Shown piece after piece: positions 35,379 to 46,945 of a DNA stretch of 64,000 nt. The notes beneath the pieces were generated by a model. It saw only the letters and a list, made by a program, of their open reading frames with translations, was not told the origin of the DNA and searched no databases. Each line of letters begins with the position of its first letter. The first letter of the stretch is position 1. Origin of the DNA: Macrolepiota albuminosa (Eukaryota > Basidiomycota > Agaricomycetes > Agaricales > Agaricaceae); the NCBI GenBank assembly GCA_027475525.1, contig JAMWFC010000113.1:3336612-3400611 (forward strand), read 5' to 3'. A program made the translations under genes and the position numbers.

Positions 35379-36423
35379 ATGAATACGTCACACCGCGGAC
35401 TCCCAACGCTCTTCCTCCTCTTTTATTCTCTCTCGCTCCTCGCGCGCGCAGCAGTGGATTGTCCGCAAGAGGACAAGAAAAAGTCGTCCCTCACGAATCA
35501 ATCTTCGGCCCCCGGAGACAGCGTTGTCTGTACGTATGGGGACAATGTGAAGTGTACCTATTTTCCCGTGCGTTCTGTTTCTTTTTCTTCATTTTCCTTT
35601 CCTTTGCTTTTTTTGCATGAGCACGAGAGAGACCTCCCACCGGCGTGCCTCCCGGGGATTTTTGCTTTTCTTTCTTTTTGCTTTGAGAATTCAAATGAAA
35701 TGAAAACGAAAATGAATAATAACTAAAACAACAAAAATAACAATGACAGAACGGCAAGTTAGTGTTCCCAAACATAAATCAATCCTGTCCCTCCTCCTCC
35801 GACGAGGGACAAGACAAACCACAAATGTACGTAGACTTCGATCCTCCACTCGACATCAAGCTAACAACCCCCGCGCACGTAACTACAGACTACCCACCCA
35901 CGCCGCGCAACCGTTTCTTCCAGCGCCACAGAGCATCCCATCCATTATTTCACAACCTTCCCCGCCACAGCCCTCGACACCGACCAACCCAATAGCGGTA
36001 GAATCAGGTGACACCATCACCACCATCACCACCACCCGCCTTGGTACCTCCTCTCCCTCCCTCTCCGCGCTCGCCACCTCGACGTCCAACGGCTCGAACT
36101 CCACAGGCACAGACGCAACAACAGCCACAGACACAACAACAGCCACGACCCTCGCGTCAGTGCCCGCGTCAGGGTCCGAGTCAGGGTCCGAGTCACCCGA
36201 CTCCATATTGTCAGGGTCAGACTCAGGGTCGACCCTGACGCCGGTGGTTGTGACGAGCACACCAACTGTCACGACGGTGCTGACGTCGAGCAAGTTTGTG
36301 TCCCCCTCAGCTGGAACCGGTGGTACTAACGGCGCCGGCACAAGCTACGGACATGGTCATGGACACGCTGCGGTGGGGATGGGGATGGTGGCGGGTGTGG
36401 TGGTGGTTGGAATAGTGTTGTGA
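35379..36423 (+). CDS. Secreted Ser/Thr-rich surface protein, probably GPI-anchored (copy 2)
   Basis: Exons 35379-35567, 35750-35826 and 35889-36423 give 266 residues with intron phases that match. A signal peptide (LPTLFLLFYSLSLLARAAVD) precedes a short Cys-containing head: CPQEDKK, VVCTYGDNVKCTYFP, INQSCPSSSDEGQ. This matches the head of the gene at 31500-32534 in cysteine order and intron position. The stalk is Ser/Thr/Pro-rich (SGSESGSESPDS and TTATDTTTATT runs) and the C-terminus has a small-residue/His stretch (GHGHGHAAVG) and a hydrophobic tail (GMVAGVVVVGIVL) typical of GPI signals. A small-cysteine-head surface protein of unknown role. Confidence 0.75.
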
Positions 36424-37537
36424 GCTCCCGAATTTCAAGTGGGGACATTCCCTACATACATACAATGGACATGCGTGTATGGGAAGAGGTTCTCCAAATT
36501 CCTTCGCTTACGCAGGAGAATATTTGCTTCCCGACTTTTTCGCTTTGAAATTAAGTAGGATCATGTATGTAGTAATGTACAATCTGTTTTATTTATTATT
36601 GGAACTTTGACGTGGTTTATGGTATGTACATATTTATTATATATATGTAGTTGAGCATTGATCGCGTCCCTGCTCGCATTTGTTCACTTTTCGGTGATCA
36701 CTCGTTAAATATCAACACGACGCGTTCGACATCACGTGCTGAGAGATAAGTGCCAATTCTGTCCAGGTCTCTTTTTCGCTTCGCTTCAGAGTGACTAGTG
36801 CGCATTGCTATTCTTCGACCTTAATTATAACCTGAGCACTGATTGGGCTACTGTTGAACTCTGAAAAAAGAAAGAAGTACGTACGTACTTCGATGCACTG
36901 ACACGGCATTGCCGTGACCCTGAGAGGTTGGCTTTGAACCGACATCTCGAGGGCGATAAGGCCCTCGTCCTCGCACCGTCGCAATGTGTGGTAGAGGACA
37001 GACAACGTGAGTTCGACATGGAATACAAACGCTGAATGCTGAATCGATACTGCTCGCTTTCTTGTGAACGGCGCCCGCGCTCGCATGTCCTGTGTCTGAG
37101 AGATATCAATGCCAATTTTGGTCTAGTGTTCGAAAATAGATAAACTCTTTAAATGTTCTTCCATCTTCTGAGCATCGCTATTGACGACGAATATAATTGT
37201 ACACGTACTGGAATGTGATACAATACTTTATACACAGCGTCACCACATGGCACAGGCGATCTCTTCCTCGGAACCGACTTATCGCTGCACAGATTATTCC
37301 AAACTTTATCAATTCAAAGTGAAAGTTCACCCCTACAAGCCCAACAATCTCTTTTTTTAGGGAAGCGCACCAGCAGGTGGGAATAGTTCACAGCAGTTCA
37401 ATCTTCTCTTCGAAGCTCGTGATCTTTGTTTTCTATATCGAACGCAAGATAAGCATAGCCAATGTACGAGTACTATAATACATAACTCCTTCAATTAATC
37501 CCATTAAAGCTCAAGATGCACATGTATTGCCGTCATT
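36424..37537. other. Gene-free spacer with a hairpin cluster
   Basis: No coding feature was supported in this 1.1 kb. It contains three adjacent perfect inverted repeats (separate entry). Confidence 0.45.
36874..36967. repeat. Three consecutive perfect hairpins/palindromes
   Basis: GAAGTACGTACGTACTTC (36874-36891, perfect 18-bp palindrome); CACGGCATTGCCGTG (36902-36916, 7-bp stem); CGAGGGC-GATAAG-GCCCTCG (36948-36967, 7-bp stem, 6-nt loop). All lie within 94 bp in a non-coding gap. No family is recognised. Confidence 0.7.
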
Positions 37538-39511
37538 CTAGTGTTTCAGTGGTTCGCTCAGGCGCTGCCGAATTAGATCTGCAACGGTTTGTGCATGGAC
37601 GGGTATAGAAGCTACAAACGGTAGTTAATTACAATTGGTGAGCATAGCTAAAATGGCAATTAATACTTACGACCATGGAAATCAGACGTATATTTGACGC
37701 CCTGTTAATGATGTATGAGGCATAAGAGCTGTGAAATCCTGCGCAGTCAACACGGAATCGCACCTCGTACCACTCTCCATCGGGGAAGGTTTGTAGTGTA
37801 TCGTTCCAAACAGCATAATGCTGTAAGTCTGTCAGATCCGAATGAGTGACAAAGGGTGAAGCCGTATACCTTGTGACCGAGGTTACGAGCTAATATGGCA
37901 TAGTCGTGGACGTAACCTGAGGGCACCGTCAGCGGATATTGTAATGCATTACGACAGCAAATTGCTTACTTTTAGGTGCAAAAATTTCCACGACAGTAGA
38001 TCGGGGCGAAGGAGGCATAAACAGTTGGTGCTGCGAAGGCCAAGTCAAATGACATGTATGCAAAAAGTTTGGCCGCCTTACCGTCAGACCATTCCCGTGT
38101 ACACCGACAAGGACCTGGAAGATGTTAGCAACACTAAACAAACAGAAGTGCACAACAAAAAACGCACTGTAGAACGCGCCATAATCTCCATCTGCTGCGC
38201 CAAAGTCATCTTCTCCATCTGCGCAACATAAACCTGACATAACCCGCTCCATTCAAGTTCTTTAAGTGCCTTCACAAAACCTTGGTGATCCGCATCTGCC
38301 AACCTCCTCCCGCTACCCTGCCGCACAATATAAGTGACAAACGGCATTTCTGAGGTGACAGCGGGCGGAGAGGTTATGAAACCACGGCTGTCAAGCTGTG
38401 GCAAATAACCGATAGTATTCCGCACCGTGGTCTGCCTGACTGGTTCCCAAAAGGTATTGGAAACGTTAATCGCCATGGTCGAGGAGATCATCTTGTGCCA
38501 GACTTTTGAGTACTCGCTACAATGAGGTCAGTTGGCGCAACTGCTCTCATAGAGGTACTTGACGTACTGAGTCTCAGCTGCTACACGGCAGACTACCATC
38601 GCTCGTTGAAACACAAAGGTTTTATCGAGGACAGCGAGGTCATCCCATTGATCTGCGTTTTCAATACTTGTCGAAGGGAACGTGGCCCGCATGAGACCTG
38701 CGTTGAGGCCGGGTGGGTCCCGCCATTCTTGACCAAAGATATGCTGTATATAAGGAAACTGATTAAGTTGAGGATTGGAGTGGGGTTGTGTATTGTCCAT
38801 ACCGGAAGTAGAATGCGCGATGCAAAAGAAGGGACTGCCGTATACCTCGCTGATAGATAAGGGCCCGTGAGAGCTGAATATACACGCCAAGCTCCAAGAA
38901 TAATCTCCCCCCACCAATGGTAAAAGTGCTAGTGGAGCAGCTTCAAATCACGTGAAAAATTCTATATGAGCGTTTTGCTTACGCTCATGAATTGCTCGGT
39001 ATCATAGGCAATGAGTGTGAACCCCTCTACGACTAGCGCTTGCTCTCCCAGAATATCTGTCGCCTCTTCTGGGTTGATTATTTGCAACTCCTGGAGTGAA
39101 AAGCGGTATTAATCAATAACTTATTTTTGATTCAAGCTACAAAAGACGTGCCTTATCTGTTGGTGAAAGGTCACGGTCGGGTCCCATATCCAATGGGCGC
39201 GCTATGATGTGCTCCCTTGGCGGGAAGGCCGAGGGTGTCGAGGTCACGATGTAGAACGTGCCCTTTCTAAGATATAGCCGGTCCAGCAGACCAAACCCGT
39301 ACACCAGGTTTCTACCAGGTATTGTCGTTTCAATAGAAGTCGATGTTGGAAGGTCAGCACGGTTCCGAGAGTTATAAAACACAGTGGGCAACTTCTCGTC
39401 CCATAGTTTCAAGCCTAGTTCATGTTCAGAGTCAATAGCAAAGTAGAGGCCACACAACAAGATGAGTATCAAGAAGGCTGAGAAATTACGCGTACGGCGC
39501 AATGGGGTCAT
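37538..39511 (-). CDS. GT61-family glycosyltransferase (copy 2), type II membrane protein
   Basis: Starts MTPLRRTRNFSAFLILILLC, a short basic N-tail and single TM anchor; an in-frame upstream ATG at 39532 is possible. Many short introns. Landmarks parallel those of copy 1: YGFGLLDRLYLRKGTFYIVT, FYHWWGEIILG, FVFQRAMVVCR, STVLVGVHGNGLT and HQLFMPP, ending LSEPLKH at 37538. The catalytic domain would face the Golgi/ER lumen. It is divergent from the SET/MYND gene, 241 bp away. Copy 1 lies at 15144-17769 on the plus strand; the pair belongs to the duplicated gene set of this window. The donor and acceptor sugars are unknown. Confidence 0.82.
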
Positions 39512-39752
39512 ATCGTTGCCAGAAAGCAACAATGCAGTGGGCTCAAGGTGTGAATGGGAAGAAAACGAAGCTCAAAAACTTCTTTCCTAATTCAGGATTG
39601 AGAATGACAGGCTATTTACATTCTTCGCGGAATTTCGTCAACTAACGCCGGCCAGGGACGGTGGGAGACAGAGAGTAAGTTGCCGTGGCACGTGCTGAAC
39701 ACATGATTACGTTAGACGCGTTCAAGCTTGAAAAGTTGTTTTCTCCGTATTC

Positions 39753-41961
39753 ATGTCTTTTGCAAACCTCCGGGCGTCGCGCCAGACAAAACAATCCAAA
39801 TCGTATGTACAACCAAGTGCTTCGACTCAGTTCTCCTCAAGTACACCAACTTTGCAGCCTTCTCCCACTGAAGGCAAGGACACGAAGGATGTAGGAGATA
39901 TCATGTATTCGACTTTGCCACCGAATATCGAAATTCGTAATTCAGACGGCAAAGGTAGAGGTCTATGGAGCAAAGCTCACTATAAGCCCGGTATGTGCAC
40001 TTCCTCTTACTACAATTATACGATGACTTAATGAGCATAAAGGGAGCACCCTCTTGGTTACGAAACCACACATCGCCGTCTTATCAAATCAGTATTTGGA
40101 CTCATATTGTTCAAATTGCTTTGGTCCTTCACTCTCGGGTGGTCTGAAGAGGTGCACTACATGTAGTACAGTTCGGTATTGCGATTCTGTACGTACCTCA
40201 TCCATAATTATTGTTTCTTTCCCTCCTGAACACTCGGTTCTCAAGGAATGCCAAAAGAAAGATTGGCCGTCTCATAAACATGAATGCTTGGCGCTTCAGG
40301 AGTGGGCTAAAGCCGCTCCTTCTCCTGACCTGGCGTTACCTAGTGATGCTGTCCGATGTTTGGGTCGCCTCATGTGGAATCGTCAGAAAAAGGGAAGCAA
40401 TAGTAAATGGGTTTGTATTTTAGCCATTCATCCTTTTGCACAACCGACAATATACATCAACAGTCTAAGGAAATCGATGCGATGCAGTCACGTATGTGAG
40501 ATCATCGTAGCCCAAGTATCAATCGGCTCATTGGCTCGTCGGTTGTGTAGATAGGCAATCTCTCCAATCCTCTGCCTTTGAACTGCACACCCACCTATCG
40601 CACGCCCTTGTGCGATATCTAGGCATTTCTTCTCCTGAACAGCTGAGCAAGTTTGAGCTTAACTCACCTAAAGATCTGGTCGATGTCATATCCAGGGTTT
40701 GTCAAATATCGTTTTTTACTCTGATTGTCACTGATACCGTTCTGCAGTTCATTACGAACACGTTTTCAGTCACAACGCCGATGCTTACGCCCATTGGAGC
40801 ATCGGTGTCCCCGATCGTCGCACTCATCAATCATTCCTGTGAACCCAATGCTGTCGTCGTATTTCCTCGTTCTCCGGCCTCATCTCCTACGCAAGAACCC
40901 TTGATGCATATCATATGTCTCCGGAACATTGAACCAAATGAAGAAGTGTGAAACCTTCAATTCACTCTCTTCGCGAGTCATATTTCTGATTGATACAAAG
41001 ATTCTGACTTCCTACATTGATACGACCCTCCCAAAATACTTGCGACAGAAATCCCTGAAAGAAGCATACAATTTCGAATGTAGATGTACTTTGTGCACCA
41101 CCAGCTTGGAGGTTGATCCCAGAGAAGCTGTTTTCTGTCCCAAAAAGTGCGGTGGTACATGCCCAATTTTCTTGGAAGGTATTTGTCTCTGTTGAAATGT
41201 GACTACCCTTTCATCTAAACTCATGGTTCCGTTACAGAGAGCTGTTTATGTCAATGCTCCAACTGCAGAGCCGTCCTAAAAGACACAGGCGCTATCATTG
41301 ATGCCGTCCGTGTTGCACAGGAGGGCTTGGACAAAGCAACGGCACTTCAACTCAAAGGTTAAAGCCATATGTTCTCTTGATTCATCAGTTCGCCCATACT
41401 AACGGCACAAATCTGATAGATTCGACTAAATCTCTGCAACTGACTACAAATCTCATTCCAATCTTGATCTCTTCCGGGCTTACCCCGTCCTCCCATCCGC
41501 TCCTCGCGCTATCACGTCTACACCAGTCCCTCCTTATTGATTCCCTTCCCTCACCCCCTACGCAAGAAGCCTTAGATGACGCCATCAGGGCAACTAAACG
41601 AGCCAGCACTGGCATTACTGAAATCCTTCCAGATGGCCACCCTATCCGTGGAATTACCCTCGCAGAACTCGGTAAACTCCTGGCTGTTGACGAGCCATCA
41701 CCTCGCCAGTATTCATCACGCGCCGAAGCCGCCTTGATCTACCCCCCCTCGGGACCACCGCGACTCAAGTTGGCACTTGAGACTATGCTGCACGCGCGAA
41801 GTGAGTTGCTTGTTGGTTTCGGGGCACGGAGTGAAGGGGGTCAAGTAGGTAAAGATGCCCGAGAGACAGTTTTGGGGCTGGAGAAGGAGATGGCGGTCTG
41901 GAAACAAGGGGTCAAAAATGTTTTGGAGGATACCCCGCGACCTATTGCTTCCAAATCGTAA
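39753..41961 (+). CDS. SET and MYND domain protein (SMYD-like lysine methyltransferase)
   Basis: About seven exons. The N-terminal SET part (NIEIRNSDGKGRGLWSKA) is interrupted by a MYND zinc finger: CSNCF, RCTTCSTVRYCDS, and in the next exon ECQKKDWPSHKHEC (C-x2-C...C-x2-C...C...H...C order). The SET core follows with ALINHSCEPNAVVVF (S-adenosylmethionine-binding NHSC-x-PN motif) and the post-SET cysteines FECRCTLC. A C-terminal TPR-like helical region ends PRPIASKS at 41959. This SET-MYND-SET layout is that of SMYD/Set5-type methyltransferases, acting on histones or other proteins in nucleus and cytoplasm. It interrupts the GT61-amidase pair of the right side and has no counterpart on the left side. 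Confidence 0.85.
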
Positions 41962-42059
41962 AAAACATCATCAATTCAGTACATCGTCCATGGGTACATA
42001 TATATAGGTACAATATCTGTTGTTACAATTACATTCATGATTTGTCAATGGAGTGCTTA

Positions 42060-44148
42060 TCATGCTTCGAGTGGCTTGTAAGCAATTCCCTGCAGTTCTA
42101 AGCAGTACTCAACAAGGCTCATCCCACAGAGCACTTTCTCTTCCTCCAGTCGTTTGCCAACGACTTGTACACCGACGGGTAGCCCCTCCATGGCCTTTGC
42201 ATCATACATCTTGTAGACGGATTTTTCAATACTGTTTCTCGGTTTGAAGTCGCGAGGAAGTTCGTCTTGAAGAGCATTAACGTGAGTAACGGGAAGCACT
42301 CCAGCAGAATAATCGAGCTATGATTATAGTTGGAATAAGTAATCATGGAATGGCAAAGTCGCCTGACCAGATTGAACAAGAGGGTATATCCAAAGGACTT
42401 CACTCCATCTTTCATCCCGTTATGAGGTACAGCCGGCAATGAGTGCGGAACGGTCAACACATAATCGATTTTTTCTTCTTGGAACTTTTCGAACCAACGC
42501 CTTCGATAGTCCTCACGTCTAGCGACGAGAGGCCAATAGTCGTAAACATTCCGCTCATGGAAGCCATCAAGAATGCCGGCATAGATCTCGTCACGCTTGA
42601 CATATCGAACATACCAGATGTACAGACGCTTGATCCAACGAGGAAGAGATGCCATTCGCAGCGCCCGAACAACACCTACATCATTTGATTCTCCGGACCG
42701 AATATGCTTGATGGCTGTTCGTCCTATGAGATGATAAGCGATCTTCTTCCACTGCAAAATTCAGTGAGGTTAGTCCACCTCCATCTGCAATCAAAAGCTG
42801 TGAAGCTATCTGAAACCCTTCATAGGGGCTGGGTGGGTTCCTGTCGGGGATACCGTAATGGGTATTGATCTCTAATTAGGTGAATTGACGCACAGGTCTA
42901 CCACTTCCTGGCCGCTCTTGCGAAGGACATCGACGACGATCTGCAAGGCACGCTTACAGGCCGGGGAAGGTGCGACGACACCTGGGAAAATGTTAAAAAG
43001 AGGAAAACTACAAGGTTGCTGGGAACCAAGCACCATCGTCCCACAAGACTCCCCATTTGCGCTTGTCAGGCAATGAACCAGAAACAACATCTACACTGTT
43101 CCAGAGTTTATGACTCTCATCCCAAGGCATTACGAGACACTATACAACACTGAATCTGGTTACCCAGCTGACGACCTGGTGACCCACGGAATAATCATAT
43201 TCCCAAGGCTTCATGCCGATTACAGCTCTCCAGAATGTCACCAGATCCCCTAAGGTACGTGCCATTGGAGAATATACTGGTGGTACACCTTCTTGCCCCG
43301 GTATACCAGTTGTATTTCCTGTCCTCGGGAAGCGTCCAACGGACGCTTTGATACTGTAAACGCCGGACCAATGGGCGGGCAGACGGACAGAACCAGCTAC
43401 GTCAGTTCCGACACCAATTCGGGAGCCGCCAAAGGCAAGCAGAGCGGCCTCTCCACCCGATGATCCACCACTTGTGTGCGTGGACTTATGCGGGTTGGTT
43501 GTCCTGCCAAATAAGTCGTTCCATGCTTCACCACTCATCAGAGTGATCGGTATATTCGTTTTAACATAGGGCACAGCACCGGCATCACGTAAGAGACGAA
43601 CAAGGGCGCAGTCCTTCTGCATGGGTTTTCCTGCCCAAGCTGAATACCCAATAGACGAGTCCCATCCCTTGATGGCAACAGTCTGGGAGAACGCAGGTCA
43701 AGTGATAAGGCTAAGGATATAGTGGCATCAAATCTATCAGTACCGAGCACTTACATCTTTCAGGCTAATAGGTATTCCAGCAAGTGGACCCTTCTTATTG
43801 CACTCTGTTGCCCATGTTTCAGCAGATAGGATCATGATCTCTGTTAAACAATTGGTGCGCGCATGAGCACGTAGAGCTTGTTTGCTGTATGCTGCCAATA
43901 TGTCGCTTGGGTCTACCTTGCCGGATTGAACACCATTAACAATTGTTGCTATAGACTGGTTAAGTATGTTGGTATCCACTGAGCTAAGAGGCTCCGTATA
44001 GCGAGCAGGAAGTTCGTCGATGCGATTTTTACGTTCAGCTTGCTTTGCTGCGCTTTGATGGGAGACACGAAAAGTATCAATTGCGATATATAAATGACTG
44101 GCATAGAGCTTACCAGGCCTTTCTGTGCGCCAGATATGAAAACAACAT
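42060..44148 (-). CDS. Amidase-signature hydrolase (copy 2)
   Basis: The first exon is short (MLFSYLAHRKAW at 44148), mirroring the MFSFFSSTHKDAW exon of copy 1. Following exons give GIPISLKD (catalytic Lys), TSGGSSGGEAALLAFGGSR (canonical cis-Ser region) and GTDVAGSVRLPAHW (nucleophile Ser). The end is GLPVGVQVVGKRLEEEKVLC and a stop at 42060. All triad residues are present and no disruption was seen, although exon limits around 42880-43100 were not worked out fully. It is convergent with the SET/MYND gene, with a gap of under 100 bp. Substrate is unknown; the length (about 560 residues) suits fungal acetamidase/FAAH-like enzymes. Confidence 0.85.
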
Positions 44149-45257
44149 ATTGGTGAGAACCTAACGTTTCCCAGCGTAGATCTAGACCACTGTCACAAAT
44201 GAACGCCGTGTTCGGGAATTACCGGCCCATGACTTCGAATAATTTGATGACCCAATTAGCCGATTTCAATGGAGCATCCAAAGGAGAAATTTTAAAATCT
44301 TGCGCTCCGATGTCTCGCTATGGAGATGAATGTCGCCCAGCAACGGGTGACAGTACCGTAATACGGTATTAATCGAAAGAGTTCAAACTGATCGACTCAT
44401 GGCACCATGGTTTCACTATTACAAAGCATCTAATTACAAAAAACCATTCTTCAAACATGCCTGGAACTACTCCCAATCATGGATTGTTATGAGGCTATCA
44501 CTTAGGACGACTACCTAAGTCGAGTCGGAGCGGCGAGCCGTGCACTTCAGTTGGTTTTGTGATCTCACGAACATTCTCATCATGACAAGATCCAAAATTA
44601 CCTGCGACAACATCGAGACATCAAGTCACGTATGAAGTGAGAACTGATACTGATGAGGACCACGCAGCAGTTTTCATAACGAAAGAGCCCTTCGAGTTAC
44701 CCTTGTTTAGCTTTGATCTCTATGATCCGAGTCTGATAGAATTAGGTCAGATCCATGTTCTTGTCTCTTCAGCTTGTATTTTGCTCATTTCCAAGGTATT
44801 CAGTATATGTGTCCGTCCATCGGCTGTTTAGTGCGTAACAGAGATGAAGTGTCATTCGCATCAGCGGCATTCAAATGCACAGTTATTTCACAGATCTTCT
44901 TGTATAATGCTTGTTGGCGGTTGCGAGTTGTAAATCAGCCTTTTCAGCGCTATCAGCGAGTACTGTCTCATGCGACAGAGGGATATACAAGTAACACGTT
45001 CATTTTACGACCTTGCTGTATCTCGGGGGATTCTCGGCAAGGAGTAGGTATTAAACAAACAACTGAACAAGACTGAAGTGAGATTCCATCTCATGCTATC
45101 TTTACTCATCAGTATTTAGTTTTCTTTTGGGAAGGTGATGCTGTGCTTGCCTCCGTGATGAAACAGGTAGCTAACTTATGATTCACCCACCTATAATTTC
45201 CCAAGCAACCTCTCACATTCGCTAGCATTTCTTCGCCCTCCGCTATTATCACCGCCT
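44149..45257. other. Spacer
   Basis: No supported gene; short ORFs only. It is AT-richer than the neighbouring genes. Confidence 0.4.
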
Positions 45258-46945
45258 ATGATCATGCCTTCAGCACCGTCGCCATCTGACATGTACGCTA
45301 AATACTTACTTTTTTTTCACTTCTCTCTCACGGATGTTGACCAGTCTTGCTGTAAAGGTAAAGTTTTCCCACAGTTCCTGGGATAGCTCGTGAATTTCTT
45401 CTCTAGATGTATTTCACTGCAACTTATGTTCTTCTGGTGTATGACTATCTCTTGACACTTCCTGAAGAGGTAAAATTTTCGCGCATTGCAATTTTCTTTC
45501 TTCAAGCCTCTGAATCTATACAAGATCGAATATGCTTGGAAAAGCAGGAGAACTTTGGGTATGATTCTGGCAGCGCGGTGGAATATCACTTGGCTTATAA
45601 TATTGAATAGTGTCTATCTTATTCTTTTTGGTGAGTCATTGCTTGAACGTGAGTTACCGTCTATTCATCTCAGTGATACGAACAGAACCGGTATATCAGT
45701 CTCATATTTTCGACCGTCATTATGATTTGTACGTCGAGTGTCAACGAGGACCTGTACAGCGATTGAATTTAGAGCTTCTAGCCTACTTCCTGGAATCGTG
45801 GACACATTCAGTGAGCAAACATCCTTATTTGTACTATGTACAAGTCTGACGCAACGAAGATGTGGGTAATTCCAATCGCAAGCTTTCTCTGCCTTACATC
45901 ATCGCTCAAGATGCGATCGCTTTGCTATATGGGAGTTCATATACACTGTGCTAATGTTCACCATCTCCGAAATATTTCTTGCGCTGAGGTTCGATTATGT
46001 ATTTTGTGCACCGAAATGATCCGGAGACCTGACATATTCCTCAGAGTCCATATTCTGAGTCGAAAAAATATTTATCTAGCCCTTGGCTCCATCTTCCATC
46101 TTTTGGCGCAACTGGGGCTAGCGTTTTACATTATGTCATTGGGAGGCAGTAGCCTTGGTCTGTTTTCACTCCCCCAGCATCAAGCATGTTTACTTACCGT
46201 TCTTCAGACCTTTTTCAAGGGCCCTCAGGACACTTCAATCCACTTCAAGGTGAGGGATCTAAACGTTTCAACTCTACAATCTCTTGAAGAAGCACAGTAT
46301 GTATCTTGATACCTCAGCCTGAAACGTATGCGAAAGTTAATTTGTCCTTGTTATAACGGAGACTGATTCAATGGTTCAGGACGAGATATTATACAGCTTA
46401 TCTCTCGTTGGCTCTGAGCTTCGATGCACTTGTCTTCGTCGCGACATTAATGACCACTATCGCTGCTACACGACAATTTCACGCTAAGCCTTGGCTACGA
46501 GTTATCCAGCGCGATGGCATTATCTACTTTACGGCGATTTTTTCCTCTACTCTCCTCTGGCTTCTGTTCAATCAAATGGGACGAGTAGGTTTCGGACGTT
46601 GTGGATGACAATCACTGTACTGATCAAGACATAAGGTTGGATTGAAGTTCATGAATAACATGTATTTTCCTTATTCTTCTGTTGTTTACCTTTTATCAAA
46701 CTCACGCGTGGTCTGATGTTTCTCCAGACCAGATCTGATGTACGAACCTGCGCAATTAATCCTGGACAACAGGGCTGATTGTTCTATCTAGCTTTACGTC
46801 GGTGATGATCAACAGATTGTATTTGTCTTTGAAGGAGGCTGGAAGGATAGGGGATGAAAAGCCTCGGCTGTATCTGGTAAAAGCACAAACAGATGTGGAA
46901 CTCCAGGTCCACGTCTCACGGCAAGTCACCTCTGTCGTACAGTGA
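45258..46945 (+). CDS. DUF6533-type multi-pass membrane protein
   Basis: The N-terminus reads MIMPSAPSPSD, then after introns LAVKMYFTATYVLLVYDYLL ending TLPEEV, and IEYAWKSRRTLGMILAARWN. This Y-D-Y/W-x-LTLxEE ... YxWKxRxxLGxxL pattern is the signature start of the DUF6533 family, very common in mushrooms. Later hydrophobic exons follow, including LALSFDALVFVATLMTTIAA and VIQRDGIIYFTAIFSS, the family's late TM pair. A last exon LIVLSSFTSVMINRLYLSLK fits the usual C-terminal helix and gives the stop at 46943-46945; the splice into it is uncertain, and an alternative end is 46608. About seven TM segments are expected. Biological function is unknown. Confidence 0.65.

Noticed and set aside
36900..36970. 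tRNA or other structured RNA gene
   Set aside because: Hairpins are present but no acceptor stem, TTCRA loop or cloverleaf can be drawn.
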